DNA of 64,000 nt from Streptomyces spinoverrucosus (GCF_006539505.1 NZ_BJND01000041.1:1-64000); one strand, 5' to 3'; shown: positions 9,719 to 19,213, numbered from the stretch's first letter. The notes: a model not told the origin generated them from the sequence alone. Translations and numbers: made by a program.

Positions 9719-11446
9719 GTGCAGACGTCCAGGCCGCGCACCGAGCGGACCGAACCACGGCAGCCGGCACGCCGCCAGGCCGCCGCCCGGTGGGAGACGG
9801 CCGGGGGCAGCGCCGCCCGACGGGAAACGTCCGGGGGCGGTGCCGCCCTGCCGCCCCCGCTCACCGCCGAGGTGCTCCGAGCGGTGCAGCGCAGTGCGGG
9901 CAACGCCGCGGTGACCGCCATGATCGCCCGCCGCGCACGCCCCGCACCCGCCCCGGAGCAGCAGCCGGACACCGGGGTGCCAGAGGTCCTGGGCACCGCC
10001 GGAAAGCCCCTCGCCGGGCCGGTGCGCCAGGAGATGGAGTCCCGGTTCGGCACCGACTTCTCCGACGTACGGCTGCACACCGGGGCCGCCGCCGCCCGCT
10101 CGGCCCGCGCCATCGGCGCCCGCGCCTACACCTCCGGCAGCCATGTCGTCCTCGGCGCCGGGGGCGGCGACAAGCACACCCTGGCGCATGAACTCACCCA
10201 TGTCGTCCAGCAGCGCAACGGTCCGGTCTCGGGCACCGCCACCGGACACGGGTTCGCGTTGTCGGATCCGGGCGACCGCTTCGAGCGGGCCGCCGAGGCC
10301 AACGCGCACAAGGTCATGTCCGGGCCGGTGCCGGACGTGCAGCGGCTCCCGGCAGCGGAGCCCCACGCGGAGGCGGGGGTGGACACGGTGCAGCGGGCCA
10401 GCACCACCGTGCTGGAGAACGCGGTCGTGACGCACTACAGCCCCAGCAAGAGAAACGCCGAGCCCGCACGGGACCTGACCATCCAGCGTCCCCGGACGGT
10501 GACCGGCCCCATCACCCCGACGGGCACCGCCGGCCGGCCGGGCGCGCCGAACCCGATCGCGGTCAAGACGCTGCACACCGCCTACAAGAACAAGAAGGGT
10601 GCGCGTGGGGCGCCCACCGAGGCGCAGGTGTGGAAGGACCTGTTCGGCGGGGCGGGTTACGACCGCGGCCACGTCATGGGGCTGGAGGTGGGCGGCAGCG
10701 ATGTCACGCAGAACATCGTCCCCCAGTGGTCCCTGAACCAGGGCACCGGCATGTGGCGCCGGATCGAGCAGGCGCTGGTGGGGGTGAGCACGGGCGACCT
10801 TCGCTTCGAGGTCAACTATCAGATGGGGCAGGGCAATCACCGGCGGGTGATGATCCCGGTCCGGATCGACATCTACCTCGACAACGCCTCCTACAGCTCG
10901 TGGGAGAACGAACCGGACACCAACGACCTGATCAGGGCGGGCCGGGACCCGAGCGACGCGGCGCAGTACTACATGGAGGCGAAGGAAGCGCTGAACGGCC
11001 GGACGACGCTGACCGAGGACGAGATGCAGAACTTCGCCCTGGCGGCGCTGTCCGAGGACAGGGCCACCTTCCTCGCCTACCGGGACTACGAGGCCGCGGT
11101 CGCCCAGGGCCAGAACCCCGGCAGCAGTACCGCCGACACCCACATGCAGGGCATGACCCGCTCGACCTTCTCCAAGGACCGCCGGGACAAGCTGATCGAC
11201 TCGTACGTCAGCGCAGGCTGGGTGACGAAGTCCGGCACCGGCGCCACGGCGACCTACACCCTGGACGACGTCCCGGCTCCCGCGCCCGACAGCGACGTCA
11301 GTTCCAGCAGCGAGTCCGACGTCGAGATGTCCGACGACTCCCAGTTGCCGTCGCCAGGACAGCCGTTCGCGAGCATCCAGTACGGCTCGCAGAGCAGCGA
11401 CTCCGATCCGGACTGGGAGGACGACCGGATGTCCACGGGCTCCTGA
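9719..11446 (+). CDS. DUF4157 protein with DNA/RNA non-specific endonuclease signature; probable eCIS cargo
   Basis: This 575-residue protein starts at GTG 9719 behind a GAGGAGG-type site. Residues about 60-210 are DUF4157, the family tied to eCIS loci: EVLRAVQRSAGNAAV, then FGTDFSDVRLHTG and the metalloprotease-like HELTHVVQQR (HELTH 157-161). Residues about 280-400 contain DRGH (315-318; H318 the expected general base) followed by TQNIVPQ (N332, expected metal ligand) and LNQGTGMWRRIEQAL. These match the beta-beta-alpha metal DNA/RNA non-specific endonuclease signature. The C-terminal about 55 residues are an acidic Ser/Asp-rich tail. It is the only plus-strand gene between the structural operons. 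I infer a nuclease effector loaded through the DUF4157 part. Whether HELTH is an active protease is unknown. Confidence 0.85.
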   Translation: MQTSRPRTERTEPRQPARRQAAARWETAGGSAARRETSGGGAALPPPLTAEVLRAVQRSAGNAAVTAMIARRARPAPAPEQQPDTGVPEVLGTAGKPLAGPVRQEMESRFGTDFSDVRLHTGAAAARSARAIGARAYTSGSHVVLGAGGGDKHTLAHELTHVVQQRNGPVSGTATGHGFALSDPGDRFERAAEANAHKVMSGPVPDVQRLPAAEPHAEAGVDTVQRASTTVLENAVVTHYSPSKRNAEPARDLTIQRPRTVTGPITPTGTAGRPGAPNPIAVKTLHTAYKNKKGARGAPTEAQVWKDLFGGAGYDRGHVMGLEVGGSDVTQNIVPQWSLNQGTGMWRRIEQALVGVSTGDLRFEVNYQMGQGNHRRVMIPVRIDIYLDNASYSSWENEPDTNDLIRAGRDPSDAAQYYMEAKEALNGRTTLTEDEMQNFALAALSEDRATFLAYRDYEAAVAQGQNPGSSTADTHMQGMTRSTFSKDRRDKLIDSYVSAGWVTKSGTGATATYTLDDVPAPAPDSDVSSSSESDVEMSDDSQLPSPGQPFASIQYGSQSSDSDPDWEDDRMSTGS

Positions 11447-14251
11447 TCAGGCGTTGCCGGCGTCCGCCATGTACGGACCGAACTCGCTCTCCAGGACCAG
11501 CCGTCCGAGCTTGCGGTACTCCTGGGCGACCGCCGTCACCACCTGCCGCATGGTGAGCGGCCGTCCGGACTCCGCCGCGAGGTAGGCGGCGGTCACCGCG
11601 CAGGCCCGGATCGAGCCGCCCGCCAGTTCGAAGCGGTCCGCGCAGAAGCGGAGGTCGAGGTCGTCGGCGCGGGGCAGCCGCTCGCCCAGGCAGCGGTCCC
11701 ACAGGGCGAGGCGCTGGCCGGCGTCGGGCACCGGGAAGTCCGCCACCACGTCCAGGCGGCGCGTGAACGCCTCGTCGAGGTTGGCCCGCAGATTGGTGGT
11801 CAGCACCGCGATCCCGTCGAACGACTCCATGCGCTGCAGCAGATACGCCGACTCGATGTTGGCGTGCCGGTCGTGCGCGTCCTTCACCTCCGAGCGCTTG
11901 CCGAAGATCGCGTCGGCCTCGTCGAAGAGCAGTACCGCGTTGACCGCGGACGCCTCGGTGAAGATCCGCTCCAGGTTCTTCTCGGTCTCGCCGACGTACT
12001 TGTCCACAACTGTGGACAAGTCCACCACGTACAGGTCCATGCCCAGGTCGGCGGCGACGACCTCGGCGGACATGGTCTTGCCGGTGCCGGACTCCCCGGC
12101 GAACAGCGCGATCACCCCGCGCCCCCGGCCGCCGCCGGGCCGCATCCCCCACTGCCCGAGCACCTGCTCGCGGTGCCGTGCCCGCAACGCCAGTTCGCGC
12201 AGCCGCCGGTGGGTGGCGGGCGGGAGCACCAGGTCGTCCCAGCCGACGCCCGGCTCCACCCGGCGGGCGAGCCGGTCGAGCCCGGCGCCGTTCTGGGCCC
12301 GCACGGCGGCGCGCAGATCGTCGGGGCCGACGGGGCGGCCCGCGAGGGCGGCGGTGCGCAGCGCCACGTCGGCGGCGCGGCGCAACTGCCCGGAGTCCAG
12401 ACGGTGCGCGGCGACCGCGCGGGCGAGGACGTCGGCGTCACCGGTCACACCGGGGCCGTGGTCCGCACCGGCGACCCGCGAGTCCGGGCGGTGCGCGGCG
12501 ACCGCGTCGGCATCGCCGGTCACACCGAGCTCGTGGCCCGCACCGGCGACCCGCGAGTCCAGGCGGTGCCCGGCGACCGCGTCGGCATCGCCGGTCACAC
12601 CGAGCTCGTGGCCCGCACCGACGACCCGCGAGTCCAGGCGGTGCCCGGCGACCGCCCGGGCGAGCACGTCGGCGTCACCGGTCACACCGGGCCCGTCGCC
12701 CGCACCGGCGACCCGCGAGTCCAGGCGGTGCCCGGCGACCGCCCGGGCGAGCACGTCGGCGTCACCGGTCGCACCGATCCCCTGGGCATCGGCGGCCCGT
12801 TCGAGGGCGTGCCGCCAGCGCGCGGCCTGGCGCTCGGGAGAAGGCGCCGGCACGGTCAGTACGACGGGGCTGTCGGCCGCCCACGCCGGGTCCCAGCCGA
12901 CGGTGCCGTGCGTGAGCAGGGGGATCCCACGCAGCGCCGCGCACAACGCCCCCAGCGTGCGGGCCCGTTCGGCGGGTTCGGCGGGCAGCGCCTCCAGGGG
13001 GCCGAGGACGACCCCGGCACCGGTGAGGCGGGCTTCCAGCGCGGCCACCCGGGCGAGTTCCGGTACGTCGCCGGAGCGCCGGGCGAGCGCCACCGCGTCC
13101 AGGACCAGCGGACGCAGCCCGGCCGCGCGCAGGGCGGCGACGGCCAGTCCCTCGGCGTCACCGCCCCGCCCGCGCAAATGCACGAGCCCGACACCGGTCC
13201 CGGCCGCGATCGCCGCCCGCTGCACCTCCGCGGCCTCGGCGGTCGGGTCCTCTCGGGCCTCGCCGAGCACCCCGGCGAGCCGGGCGTCGGGCCGGTCGCC
13301 GCCCAGGAGGTGCGCGGTGACCCGGTCGGGCACCACCAGGACACGGGACAGCGGCGGCCGTTCGGGCTCGGTGACCTCCACCAGACCACCCGCGAGCAGC
13401 GGCGCCCCGGGCGCGAGCCGGAACCGGGCGGACGCCGCGCCGCCGACCCCGCACAGCTCCAACGCCAGCCCGACCGTGGGCCGACGCCGCGTCAGGTCGT
13501 CGTTGAGATAGCCGTAGAGCCGCTCGAAGCGCGCGTCCAGATCGGGCGCCACCGCGACCAGCAGCAGATCCAGATCCAGCGGCTCCAGCCCGAACCGCCG
13601 CGCAAGCCCGCCGAGTACGGAACCGGCGGGCGGGTGCCAGGGTTCATGCCCGGGTACTTCGAGCCCACCCGGCTCGTCCAGAATGCGCGCCACCGCCTCG
13701 GGGGTGAGGTACTGGCCCCGGTACGGGTCGTCGGGATCGGGATCGGCGTCCCGACGAACGGCGACGGCATGCCGGACACGCTCCTCGACGAGCCGAAGCC
13801 GCGTCCATACGGGGTCGACGTCGCGGGTGATTCCTGGCCTGCCGGTGCCTTCCGGCCCGCCGATGTCTCCCGGCCCGCCGATGTCTCCTGGCCCGCCGAT
13901 GTCTCCTGGCCCGCCGATGTCTCCTGGCCCACCCGAGACCTCCGGCCCGCCCGGGCGACGGCTCCGGGCATCTCCGCCGGTGGCCCCCGGTCCACCGGAA
14001 ACTCCGGGCCCGCCCGAGACTTCCGAACCACCGGAGACCTCCGACCCACCGGAGACCTCCGCCCCGCCCGGGCGACGGCTCCGGGCGTCTCCGCCGGTGG
14101 CCCCCGGTCCACCGCAAACTCCAGGCCCGCCCGAGACTTCCGAACCACCGGAGACCTCCGACCCACCGGTGACGTTCGGTCCCCGGGCGACCTCCGACCC
14201 CCCGGACACCTCCGACCCCCCGCTGACAACAGACTCCGCAGTGTCCATCAC
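11447..14251 (-). CDS. eCIS AAA+ ATPase (Afp15/Pvc15 type) with expanded repeats
   Basis: This protein has up to 934 residues (GTG 14251, or ATG one codon later), its start overlapping the DUF4255 stop. Residues 1 to about 150 are low-complexity Gly/Ser/Pro repeats. A conserved N-domain follows (VWTRLRLVEERVRHAV, DDPYRGQYLTPEAV). The C-terminal AAA+ module has Walker A GESGTGKT (about residue 718), Walker B AVLLFDEADAIFG, a sensor region (VLTTNLRANLDEAFTRRLD) and a lid. eCIS loci carry one such ATPase, proposed to act in assembly or cargo loading. A second oddity is an expansion of about four tandem copies of a 25-29 residue unit (around residues 490-615) just before the AAA module. The N-terminal repeats make the true start uncertain. 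Confidence 0.9.
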   Translation of the reverse strand: MMDTAESVVSGGSEVSGGSEVARGPNVTGGSEVSGGSEVSGGPGVCGGPGATGGDARSRRPGGAEVSGGSEVSGGSEVSGGPGVSGGPGATGGDARSRRPGGPEVSGGPGDIGGPGDIGGPGDIGGPGDIGGPEGTGRPGITRDVDPVWTRLRLVEERVRHAVAVRRDADPDPDDPYRGQYLTPEAVARILDEPGGLEVPGHEPWHPPAGSVLGGLARRFGLEPLDLDLLLVAVAPDLDARFERLYGYLNDDLTRRRPTVGLALELCGVGGAASARFRLAPGAPLLAGGLVEVTEPERPPLSRVLVVPDRVTAHLLGGDRPDARLAGVLGEAREDPTAEAAEVQRAAIAAGTGVGLVHLRGRGGDAEGLAVAALRAAGLRPLVLDAVALARRSGDVPELARVAALEARLTGAGVVLGPLEALPAEPAERARTLGALCAALRGIPLLTHGTVGWDPAWAADSPVVLTVPAPSPERQAARWRHALERAADAQGIGATGDADVLARAVAGHRLDSRVAGAGDGPGVTGDADVLARAVAGHRLDSRVVGAGHELGVTGDADAVAGHRLDSRVAGAGHELGVTGDADAVAAHRPDSRVAGADHGPGVTGDADVLARAVAAHRLDSGQLRRAADVALRTAALAGRPVGPDDLRAAVRAQNGAGLDRLARRVEPGVGWDDLVLPPATHRRLRELALRARHREQVLGQWGMRPGGGRGRGVIALFAGESGTGKTMSAEVVAADLGMDLYVVDLSTVVDKYVGETEKNLERIFTEASAVNAVLLFDEADAIFGKRSEVKDAHDRHANIESAYLLQRMESFDGIAVLTTNLRANLDEAFTRRLDVVADFPVPDAGQRLALWDRCLGERLPRADDLDLRFCADRFELAGGSIRACAVTAAYLAAESGRPLTMRQVVTAVAQEYRKLGRLVLESEFGPYMADAGNA
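12400..12770 (-). repeat. In-frame 75-87 bp tandem repeats within the AAA+ ATPase gene
   Basis: The word GACCCGCGAGTCC-like recurs at 12473, 12548, 12623 and 12710 (spacing 75, 75 and 87 bp, all multiples of three). Each copy encodes a variant of VTGDADVLARAVAGHRLDSR. The last copy merges into the ordinary helix HRLDSGQLRRAADVAL, so the array looks like amplification of one helix-encoding segment. Confidence 0.8.
13856..14175 (-). repeat. Gly-Pro-rich short repeats at the 5' end of the AAA+ ATPase gene
   Basis: Four perfect or near-perfect 18-bp units (13856-13927) encode GGPGDI repeats. A 117-bp block beginning GGGCGACGG at 13953 is duplicated at 14070. Together they encode a collagen-like GGP/GGSEVS-rich N-terminal tail absent from the folded part of the family. 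Confidence 0.8.
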
Positions 14252-14955
14252 GCCTGCCGATCCCCCCGTCGACGGCGACGCGCCGCAGCAGCCGGCCGCT
14301 CGCGCTCCCCGGCGAAGCCCTCCGCCCCCGGGTCGCTCACCTCCGTGTAGCGCAACCGGCGTCCCGGCGAACCCTCCCCGCCCTCGCGCCGCGCCGCCGA
14401 GCGCACCACGAGCCCCTCCGTGACCGGCGGTGCGGCGGCCGTGGTCACCCCGGCGAGCGGCGCCCGTACCCGCACCCCGAGCGACGCCTTCAGCTCACCG
14501 CCGAGCGCCGACCACACGTCGGAGGCGGCCGGTGCGTCGAGGCCGGCGCCCGCGGTGTCCAGGCTCACGGTCAGGCCGAGTTCGGCGAGCGTGCCGGTGA
14601 GCAGCTGCGCGGGCAGCGTGTCGTGGGCCACCAGACGGGCCAGGACCTGCGAGAGCAGCCGGTGTTCGTCCTGGGGCCGGTTCGCCCACGCCGTGACCAG
14701 GTACGTCAGCTCGAACCAGCGCGGCGGGCTGCGCCGCGCCACGAGGTGGCCGTCCTCGTCGTACACCTCCCCGGCGCCGCTGCCGCGCCGAGTGGCGTCC
14801 TCGCGGATGTCGTACAGGAAGACGCAGACCGTCGGTGCGCTGCGGCGCGCCGCCCAGTCCCGGGTGGGGGCGTCGAAGACGACCTCGACGCCCGACGCCT
14901 CCAGGCCGGATTCGCCGAGCAGTCGGCGCAGCCCCTCGTCGACCTCGTGGATCAC
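14248..14955 (-). CDS. DUF4255 protein (Pvc16/tube-terminator type) of the eCIS
   Basis: The gene starts at GTG 14955 (VIHEVDEGLRRLLGESGLE), overlapping the upstream stop as GTGA, and gives 235 residues. The family pattern is clear: IHEVDEGLRRLL, VEVVFDAPTRDWAAR near residue 25, then VCVFLYDIRED, RSPPRWFELTYLVTAWANRPQDEHRLL and a C-terminal domain of short strands. DUF4255 proteins are tail-terminator/cap-like components found in essentially all eCIS loci, usually next to the ATPase, as here. The last about 35 residues are Arg/Ala-rich and may be disordered. Confidence 0.9.
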   Translation of the reverse strand: MIHEVDEGLRRLLGESGLEASGVEVVFDAPTRDWAARRSAPTVCVFLYDIREDATRRGSGAGEVYDEDGHLVARRSPPRWFELTYLVTAWANRPQDEHRLLSQVLARLVAHDTLPAQLLTGTLAELGLTVSLDTAGAGLDAPAASDVWSALGGELKASLGVRVRAPLAGVTTAAAPPVTEGLVVRSAARREGGEGSPGRRLRYTEVSDPGAEGFAGERERPAAAARRRRRGDRQA

Positions 14956-17900
14956 CGGCGCACCACCTGGTCGGGCGGCTGGATCGTGCCGCTGACCACC
15001 AGGAAGTCGGTCTGCACCGGCGAGAACCCGGGACCCCTGGCGGTGATGACGCGCGGCCCGGTCTGGTCCTTGGCGAGGATGAGCAGCTGGCCGATGAACG
15101 TGCCGTCCGGCTTCGGCACGGTCGGCGCCGCCGCCGCGGTGATCCCCGGCTTCCAGCGGAACCGCACCGGCACGCCCGGCGGGAAGTCCGTACCGCGCAC
15201 CGAGGTGACGAAGCCGGGCTTGCCGATCGGCGGCACCGCGACGATCCGCGGCTGGAGGATGCGGATCCGCTGCCGGGCGGTGTTGTCGCCCCGGTCGGCG
15301 TCCGTGCCGGTGGTGGTGAGGTCGCCGGTGACGCGGCCGGTCAGCGCCTTGTCGGGGCTGAGCACGACCCGTACGACGGTACTCGCGCCCGGTTCCAGGT
15401 CCGGCAGCGCACACCGCCAGGAGCGGTCGCAGCCCGCCGGCGGCCCGCTGTTGGGGATGCCCCGGGGCAGGCCGATACGCAGCCGCAACCCGGTCGCCAG
15501 CGCGTTGCGGCCATTGCGCACGGTGTACGTCACCACGACGCGCCCGCCGACGTAGCCGGGGTTCGGCTGGGCGGTGACGCGCACCCCGGGCCCGGCCTCG
15601 GGCGCGTCCGGCTCCGGCGGCACGGTGGGCGGCACGGTCGTCGGCGGCGCGGGAGTGGGCGGCACAGCAGTGGGCGTGGGCGGCGTCGGGCTCGGGCTCG
15701 TCGGCGGCGGGGGCGGCGGAGCCTCACGCACCGGCACCACGGTCCGCCCCGCGTTGTCGCTGGGCCGCGGGTCCAGGACCGTACCGGCGACCGACCAGTC
15801 GACCGGCGCGTCGCCGGGCGTGACGCCGGTGAGGGTGACGTTCACCGGCACGGTGCTGCCGGGCGGCACCACGCCGACGTCGCACTGCAGGGAAGCGGCG
15901 TCGCAGGTGCCGCCGGGCCGGGTCAGCCGGGTGACGCGGACGCCGGGCGGCGGGGCGATGGTGAGGCGGGTGCCGGGTGAGGCAGCGGGGCCGTTGTTCA
16001 CGACGTCGACGCGGACCGTGGTGGACCGGCCCACGACGACCTCCGCCGTCGTACCAGGCGCCCGCACCGCGAGGTCCACGGACTGCTGGACGCTCGGCTC
16101 CTTCTGCCGCCCCGGGAGACCGGCGGTGAGCGGCGTCAGCTCGCCGGACTCGATGTCCAACAGGGACAGCTTCTCAGGGCTGTTGCCCGGCAGCCCGGCG
16201 CGGGAGCTGAACACCAGCCCGGAGCCGTCGGCCGTCCAGGCGGCATCCCGCGGCTGGTACGGGCCGGTGGCGGAGGTGTCCGGCAGTTCCCGGCCGCAGG
16301 CGCCGGGAAGGTCGCGGGCGGTAGCGGGCAGCAGCACCTGGCAGTCGTCGCCGTTCACGGACGTCAAGAGGATGCCGCTGCGCTCATCGACCCGGCCGCC
16401 GCCGTTCTTGCGGTTGAAGGCGATGCTGAGCCCGTCCGGGGAGAACGCCGGGCTGTCGTCGATGACTTCGCAGTCGCCCGGGCAGACCGTGGCGCTCAAG
16501 TCGCGCTGTGCGCCCAGGTCGTTCACGGGCACGGTCCAGATGTGCTTGTTGCCGCCGCCCCCGTCGATCACGTGGTTGCGGGTGAAGGCCAGGGTGGTGC
16601 CGTCGGAGGACCAGGTGGGCTGGGCGTCCTGTCCCTGGAGCTGCCCGGCGGGCGGGGTGATCTGGCCGGTGATCGCACCGGTGGCCACCTCCGCGATGAG
16701 AATCCGGCTCGGTCCGGCAGCCTCTCCGACGCCGCCCGGCGACGTCCGCACGAAGGCCAGATACTTGCCGTCCGGGGAGAACGTCGGATCGGTGTCCCAA
16801 TCGTTCGGGCCGCGCGCCGCGAGCGGCAAGGGCGCCGCGTTGGCACCATCGGCGTCGGCCATCCAGATCCGCTCGATCCGGCCGTCGGGGCTGTCCTCGA
16901 AGCGGGTCACCACGATCCGGCGGCCGTCGGGCGTGTAGTTCTGCCGCTCGGTCCACGGGTCGTACCCGGGCGCGGGCTGGAACAGCGGGTCCTTGGCGGG
17001 ATCGGTGTTGGTGTCGGCCGCCGGGTCCTCCTTGAGGATCGTCAGCCCCAGGTCGCGCGGGTCGACCCCGTCGGACCGGACGTCCTGCAACGTCACCACG
17101 TTCGGCCCGGCCGCCGAGGTGCGCTCCACCACCACCCCGCCGCCGTCGAGCGGTCCGAGCCAGGTGGGCGAGAGGACCTCCCGGTCCTCGTTGAGCACCA
17201 GCGAGGGAACCTGTTCCGAGTGTGCGGTCGTCCGGAACACATGGTCCCAGTCGCCCTCGCACTCACAGGTGATCTCGGGGCTCAGGAACAGCACCCCGTC
17301 CCCGTCGGGCAGCCACGCTGCCCCGTGGGCACGCCAGTTCGCCTGCCCGCCCCCGAGCAGCGGCTCGTCGGAGGTCCCGTCGGTCACCCGCAGCCGGGGC
17401 AGGGACTGCCCGTCGACGGTGGTGGTGGCGGTGTACGCGATCCAGTTCCGGTTCTCGTCGTCGTTCACCGGGTTCCACGCGGGCTCGGTGGCCGCGCCGT
17501 TCGCCGGATCGGTGACCCGGGTGGCGGTGCCGCCGTTCAGCGGCCGTACGTAGATCTGCTGCCCGGCGAGCGGATCGCTGTCACTGGAGTACGCCAGCCG
17601 CTGCCCGTCGGGGGACACCGTCGGCCACTCCTCGTCGGAGGGCGTGTCGGTGAGCCGGGTCAGGCCGGTGCCGTCTGTCCGCACCAGCCACACATCCCGC
17701 TGCGTCCCCCCACCCAAACCGCCGGATCCGGCCGAGTCGAACACCACGGCCCGGCCGTCCGGCGTCAGCCGGGGGTGCGCCGCGTCCATGCCGCTGGTGA
17801 GCCGCCGTACGGAACCGTCCGCGGACCGCAGATAGATCTGCGGGTTCTTCTCGTCACGCCGACTGGCGAAGACCATCTGGTCGCCGAGGGCGGACGGCTG

Positions 17901-18149
17901 GACGTCGAGGTGGGCCGGGCCCGCGCCGAACAGCGGGGTGCTGGAGGTCGTGGTGTCGACCCGGCCGAGACTGCGGTGCCGGGTACCGGCGTACGCGATC
18001 CGGGTGTCCCCGGCGGCCTTCGCCCGCGGCCGGGACTCGGCGCTGCCCTGCCCGGCGGCGGCCGTGACCCCGAGCAACGGGATCAGCAGCAGCAACGACG
18101 TGCCGAGTCTGCCCAGGCGGTACCGCCCGCCGGGGCCAGCGGTTCCCAT
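14952..18149 (-). CDS. Secreted TolB-like beta-propeller/CARDB-type protein in the eCIS locus
   Basis: This 1065-residue protein is read from ATG 18149, chosen because GAGGGGGA sits 5-6 nt upstream. A longer frame to 18242 lacks support. The N-terminus is a signal peptide (RYRLGRLGTSLLLLIPLLGV, then AAAGQG). Residues about 50-680 contain repeated TolB/WD40-like PD40 blades (SPDGQRLAYSSD, FSPDGKYLAFVRT, SSDGTTLAFTRN, FSPDGLSIAFNR). Residues about 690-860 hold CARDB/DUF11-like beta domains (VVNNGPAASPGTRL), then a Pro-rich linker and further Ig-like domains. Homologues called hydrolytic proteins occur in Streptomyces eCIS loci, but I see no catalytic signature. It probably acts outside the membrane. 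The gene is coupled to DUF4255 by a GTGA overlap. Confidence 0.85.
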   Translation of the reverse strand: MGTAGPGGRYRLGRLGTSLLLLIPLLGVTAAAGQGSAESRPRAKAAGDTRIAYAGTRHRSLGRVDTTTSSTPLFGAGPAHLDVQPSALGDQMVFASRRDEKNPQIYLRSADGSVRRLTSGMDAAHPRLTPDGRAVVFDSAGSGGLGGGTQRDVWLVRTDGTGLTRLTDTPSDEEWPTVSPDGQRLAYSSDSDPLAGQQIYVRPLNGGTATRVTDPANGAATEPAWNPVNDDENRNWIAYTATTTVDGQSLPRLRVTDGTSDEPLLGGGQANWRAHGAAWLPDGDGVLFLSPEITCECEGDWDHVFRTTAHSEQVPSLVLNEDREVLSPTWLGPLDGGGVVVERTSAAGPNVVTLQDVRSDGVDPRDLGLTILKEDPAADTNTDPAKDPLFQPAPGYDPWTERQNYTPDGRRIVVTRFEDSPDGRIERIWMADADGANAAPLPLAARGPNDWDTDPTFSPDGKYLAFVRTSPGGVGEAAGPSRILIAEVATGAITGQITPPAGQLQGQDAQPTWSSDGTTLAFTRNHVIDGGGGNKHIWTVPVNDLGAQRDLSATVCPGDCEVIDDSPAFSPDGLSIAFNRKNGGGRVDERSGILLTSVNGDDCQVLLPATARDLPGACGRELPDTSATGPYQPRDAAWTADGSGLVFSSRAGLPGNSPEKLSLLDIESGELTPLTAGLPGRQKEPSVQQSVDLAVRAPGTTAEVVVGRSTTVRVDVVNNGPAASPGTRLTIAPPPGVRVTRLTRPGGTCDAASLQCDVGVVPPGSTVPVNVTLTGVTPGDAPVDWSVAGTVLDPRPSDNAGRTVVPVREAPPPPPPTSPSPTPPTPTAVPPTPAPPTTVPPTVPPEPDAPEAGPGVRVTAQPNPGYVGGRVVVTYTVRNGRNALATGLRLRIGLPRGIPNSGPPAGCDRSWRCALPDLEPGASTVVRVVLSPDKALTGRVTGDLTTTGTDADRGDNTARQRIRILQPRIVAVPPIGKPGFVTSVRGTDFPPGVPVRFRWKPGITAAAAPTVPKPDGTFIGQLLILAKDQTGPRVITARGPGFSPVQTDFLVVSGTIQPPDQVVRR

Positions 18150-18285
18150 CACGGTCCCCCTCGCAGTGTGGTGCGGCATCGGGATGTGCCCCCGCCACCC
18201 TGCGACAGCCGCACACGACGCGGCAGGGCGGCGGGGCCGCACCCGGGGGAAGCGCGCGATGCGCTTTCGGGCAGTCCCGGCTTCC

Positions 18286-19011
18286 TCAGATCAGCCCGTT
18301 GCGCAGCGCGTAGCCCACCGCGTGGGCCCGGTTGCGCAGTTGCAGTCGCGTGATGATCTCGTGCAGGACGTTCTTGACGGTCCGTTCGGAGTACGACGTC
18401 TTGCGGGCTATCTCCGCGGTGTCCAGGCCTTCCGACACCAGGCGCAGCATGTCCGCCTCGCGCGTGGTCAGCGTGGACAGGGACACGCCCCGCGGGTCGA
18501 GCGCCGAGCGCTGGAGGCTGCCCACGTGGGTGAGCAGCTTGCCGAGCAGGTCGCCCGGCAGCACGCCCTCGCCGTTGGCTGTCGCCAGGACCAGGTGCAG
18601 GAGCTGGTCCTGGTCGGCCTCGGCACGCCGCAGCACCGCCGCCACGCCGCACTCGATGACGCGGGGCAGTGTGCCGGGCCCGAGGGTGCCGACGACGAGG
18701 CCGGTGCGGGTGGCGGTGTTGTGCCGCAGCCGGTGCAGCAGGGCGGCCACGTCGTCGTCGACGTGGTCCACGATCACCAGCGACACCTGGGCCTGCTCGG
18801 CGTCGGTGTCGTCGAGCAGGTCGACCTCGGGGCGCTGGCGCAGCTGCTGGACGACGCCGACGCGCAGCACCGGATCGGCGGCGTAGACGGCGACGGTCAC
18901 CCGCTCCGGGCGGCCGGAACGGGAGGCGGGGCGGTGCGTGTCCCGCGCCGGAGCGGCGGGCACGCGGGACGTGGTGGTCGGGGCCGGGCTGTGTTCCGTA
19001 GGGCAGGTCAT
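18286..19011 (-). CDS. LuxR/NarL-type transcriptional regulator of the eCIS locus
   Basis: This 241-residue protein is read from ATG 19011. Residues about 35-150 form a receiver-like domain (VTVAVYAADPVLRVGVVQQL, SLVIVDHVDDD, TGLVVGTLGPG). It lacks the clear acidic pocket and Thr/Lys set of a classic phosphorylated receiver, so it is probably atypical. Residues about 170-241 are a LuxR helix-turn-helix (STLTTREADMLRLVSEGLDTAEIARK, SERTVKNVLHEIITRLQLRNR). Streptomyces CIS loci end with such a regulator. It is divergent from the membrane-protein gene at 19214 and faces the same way as the structural genes, so it may control either. No partner sensor kinase is nearby. Confidence 0.88.
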   Translation of the reverse strand: MTCPTEHSPAPTTTSRVPAAPARDTHRPASRSGRPERVTVAVYAADPVLRVGVVQQLRQRPEVDLLDDTDAEQAQVSLVIVDHVDDDVAALLHRLRHNTATRTGLVVGTLGPGTLPRVIECGVAAVLRRAEADQDQLLHLVLATANGEGVLPGDLLGKLLTHVGSLQRSALDPRGVSLSTLTTREADMLRLVSEGLDTAEIARKTSYSERTVKNVLHEIITRLQLRNRAHAVGYALRNGLI

Positions 19012-19213
19012 GGAGGGTTACCTGTCTCATGGGTTCGTGGGGGGTGGATACGGGCTCGATGCGACCACCGCCAAGGCGGCGCCCGCGAGGCGGCTCGCCG
19101 GAACAGCAAGGCCCTGCAAGCGAGTTGGCCCTGACTCGGCGGGCATCGCGACTGCCCAGGTGTTGCCCTCGCGCTCCTCGTGACGCCCCCGGACCCGGCC
19201 CTACCGTGCTGGC

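Noticed and set aside
11864..14350. Plus-strand 828-residue frame opposite the ATPase
   Set aside because: Walker A and B are on the minus strand; the plus frame is a composition artefact.
14952..18242. Longer start (18242) for the TolB/CARDB protein
   Set aside because: The extra 31 residues would bury the signal peptide, and ATG 18149 has a good ribosome site.
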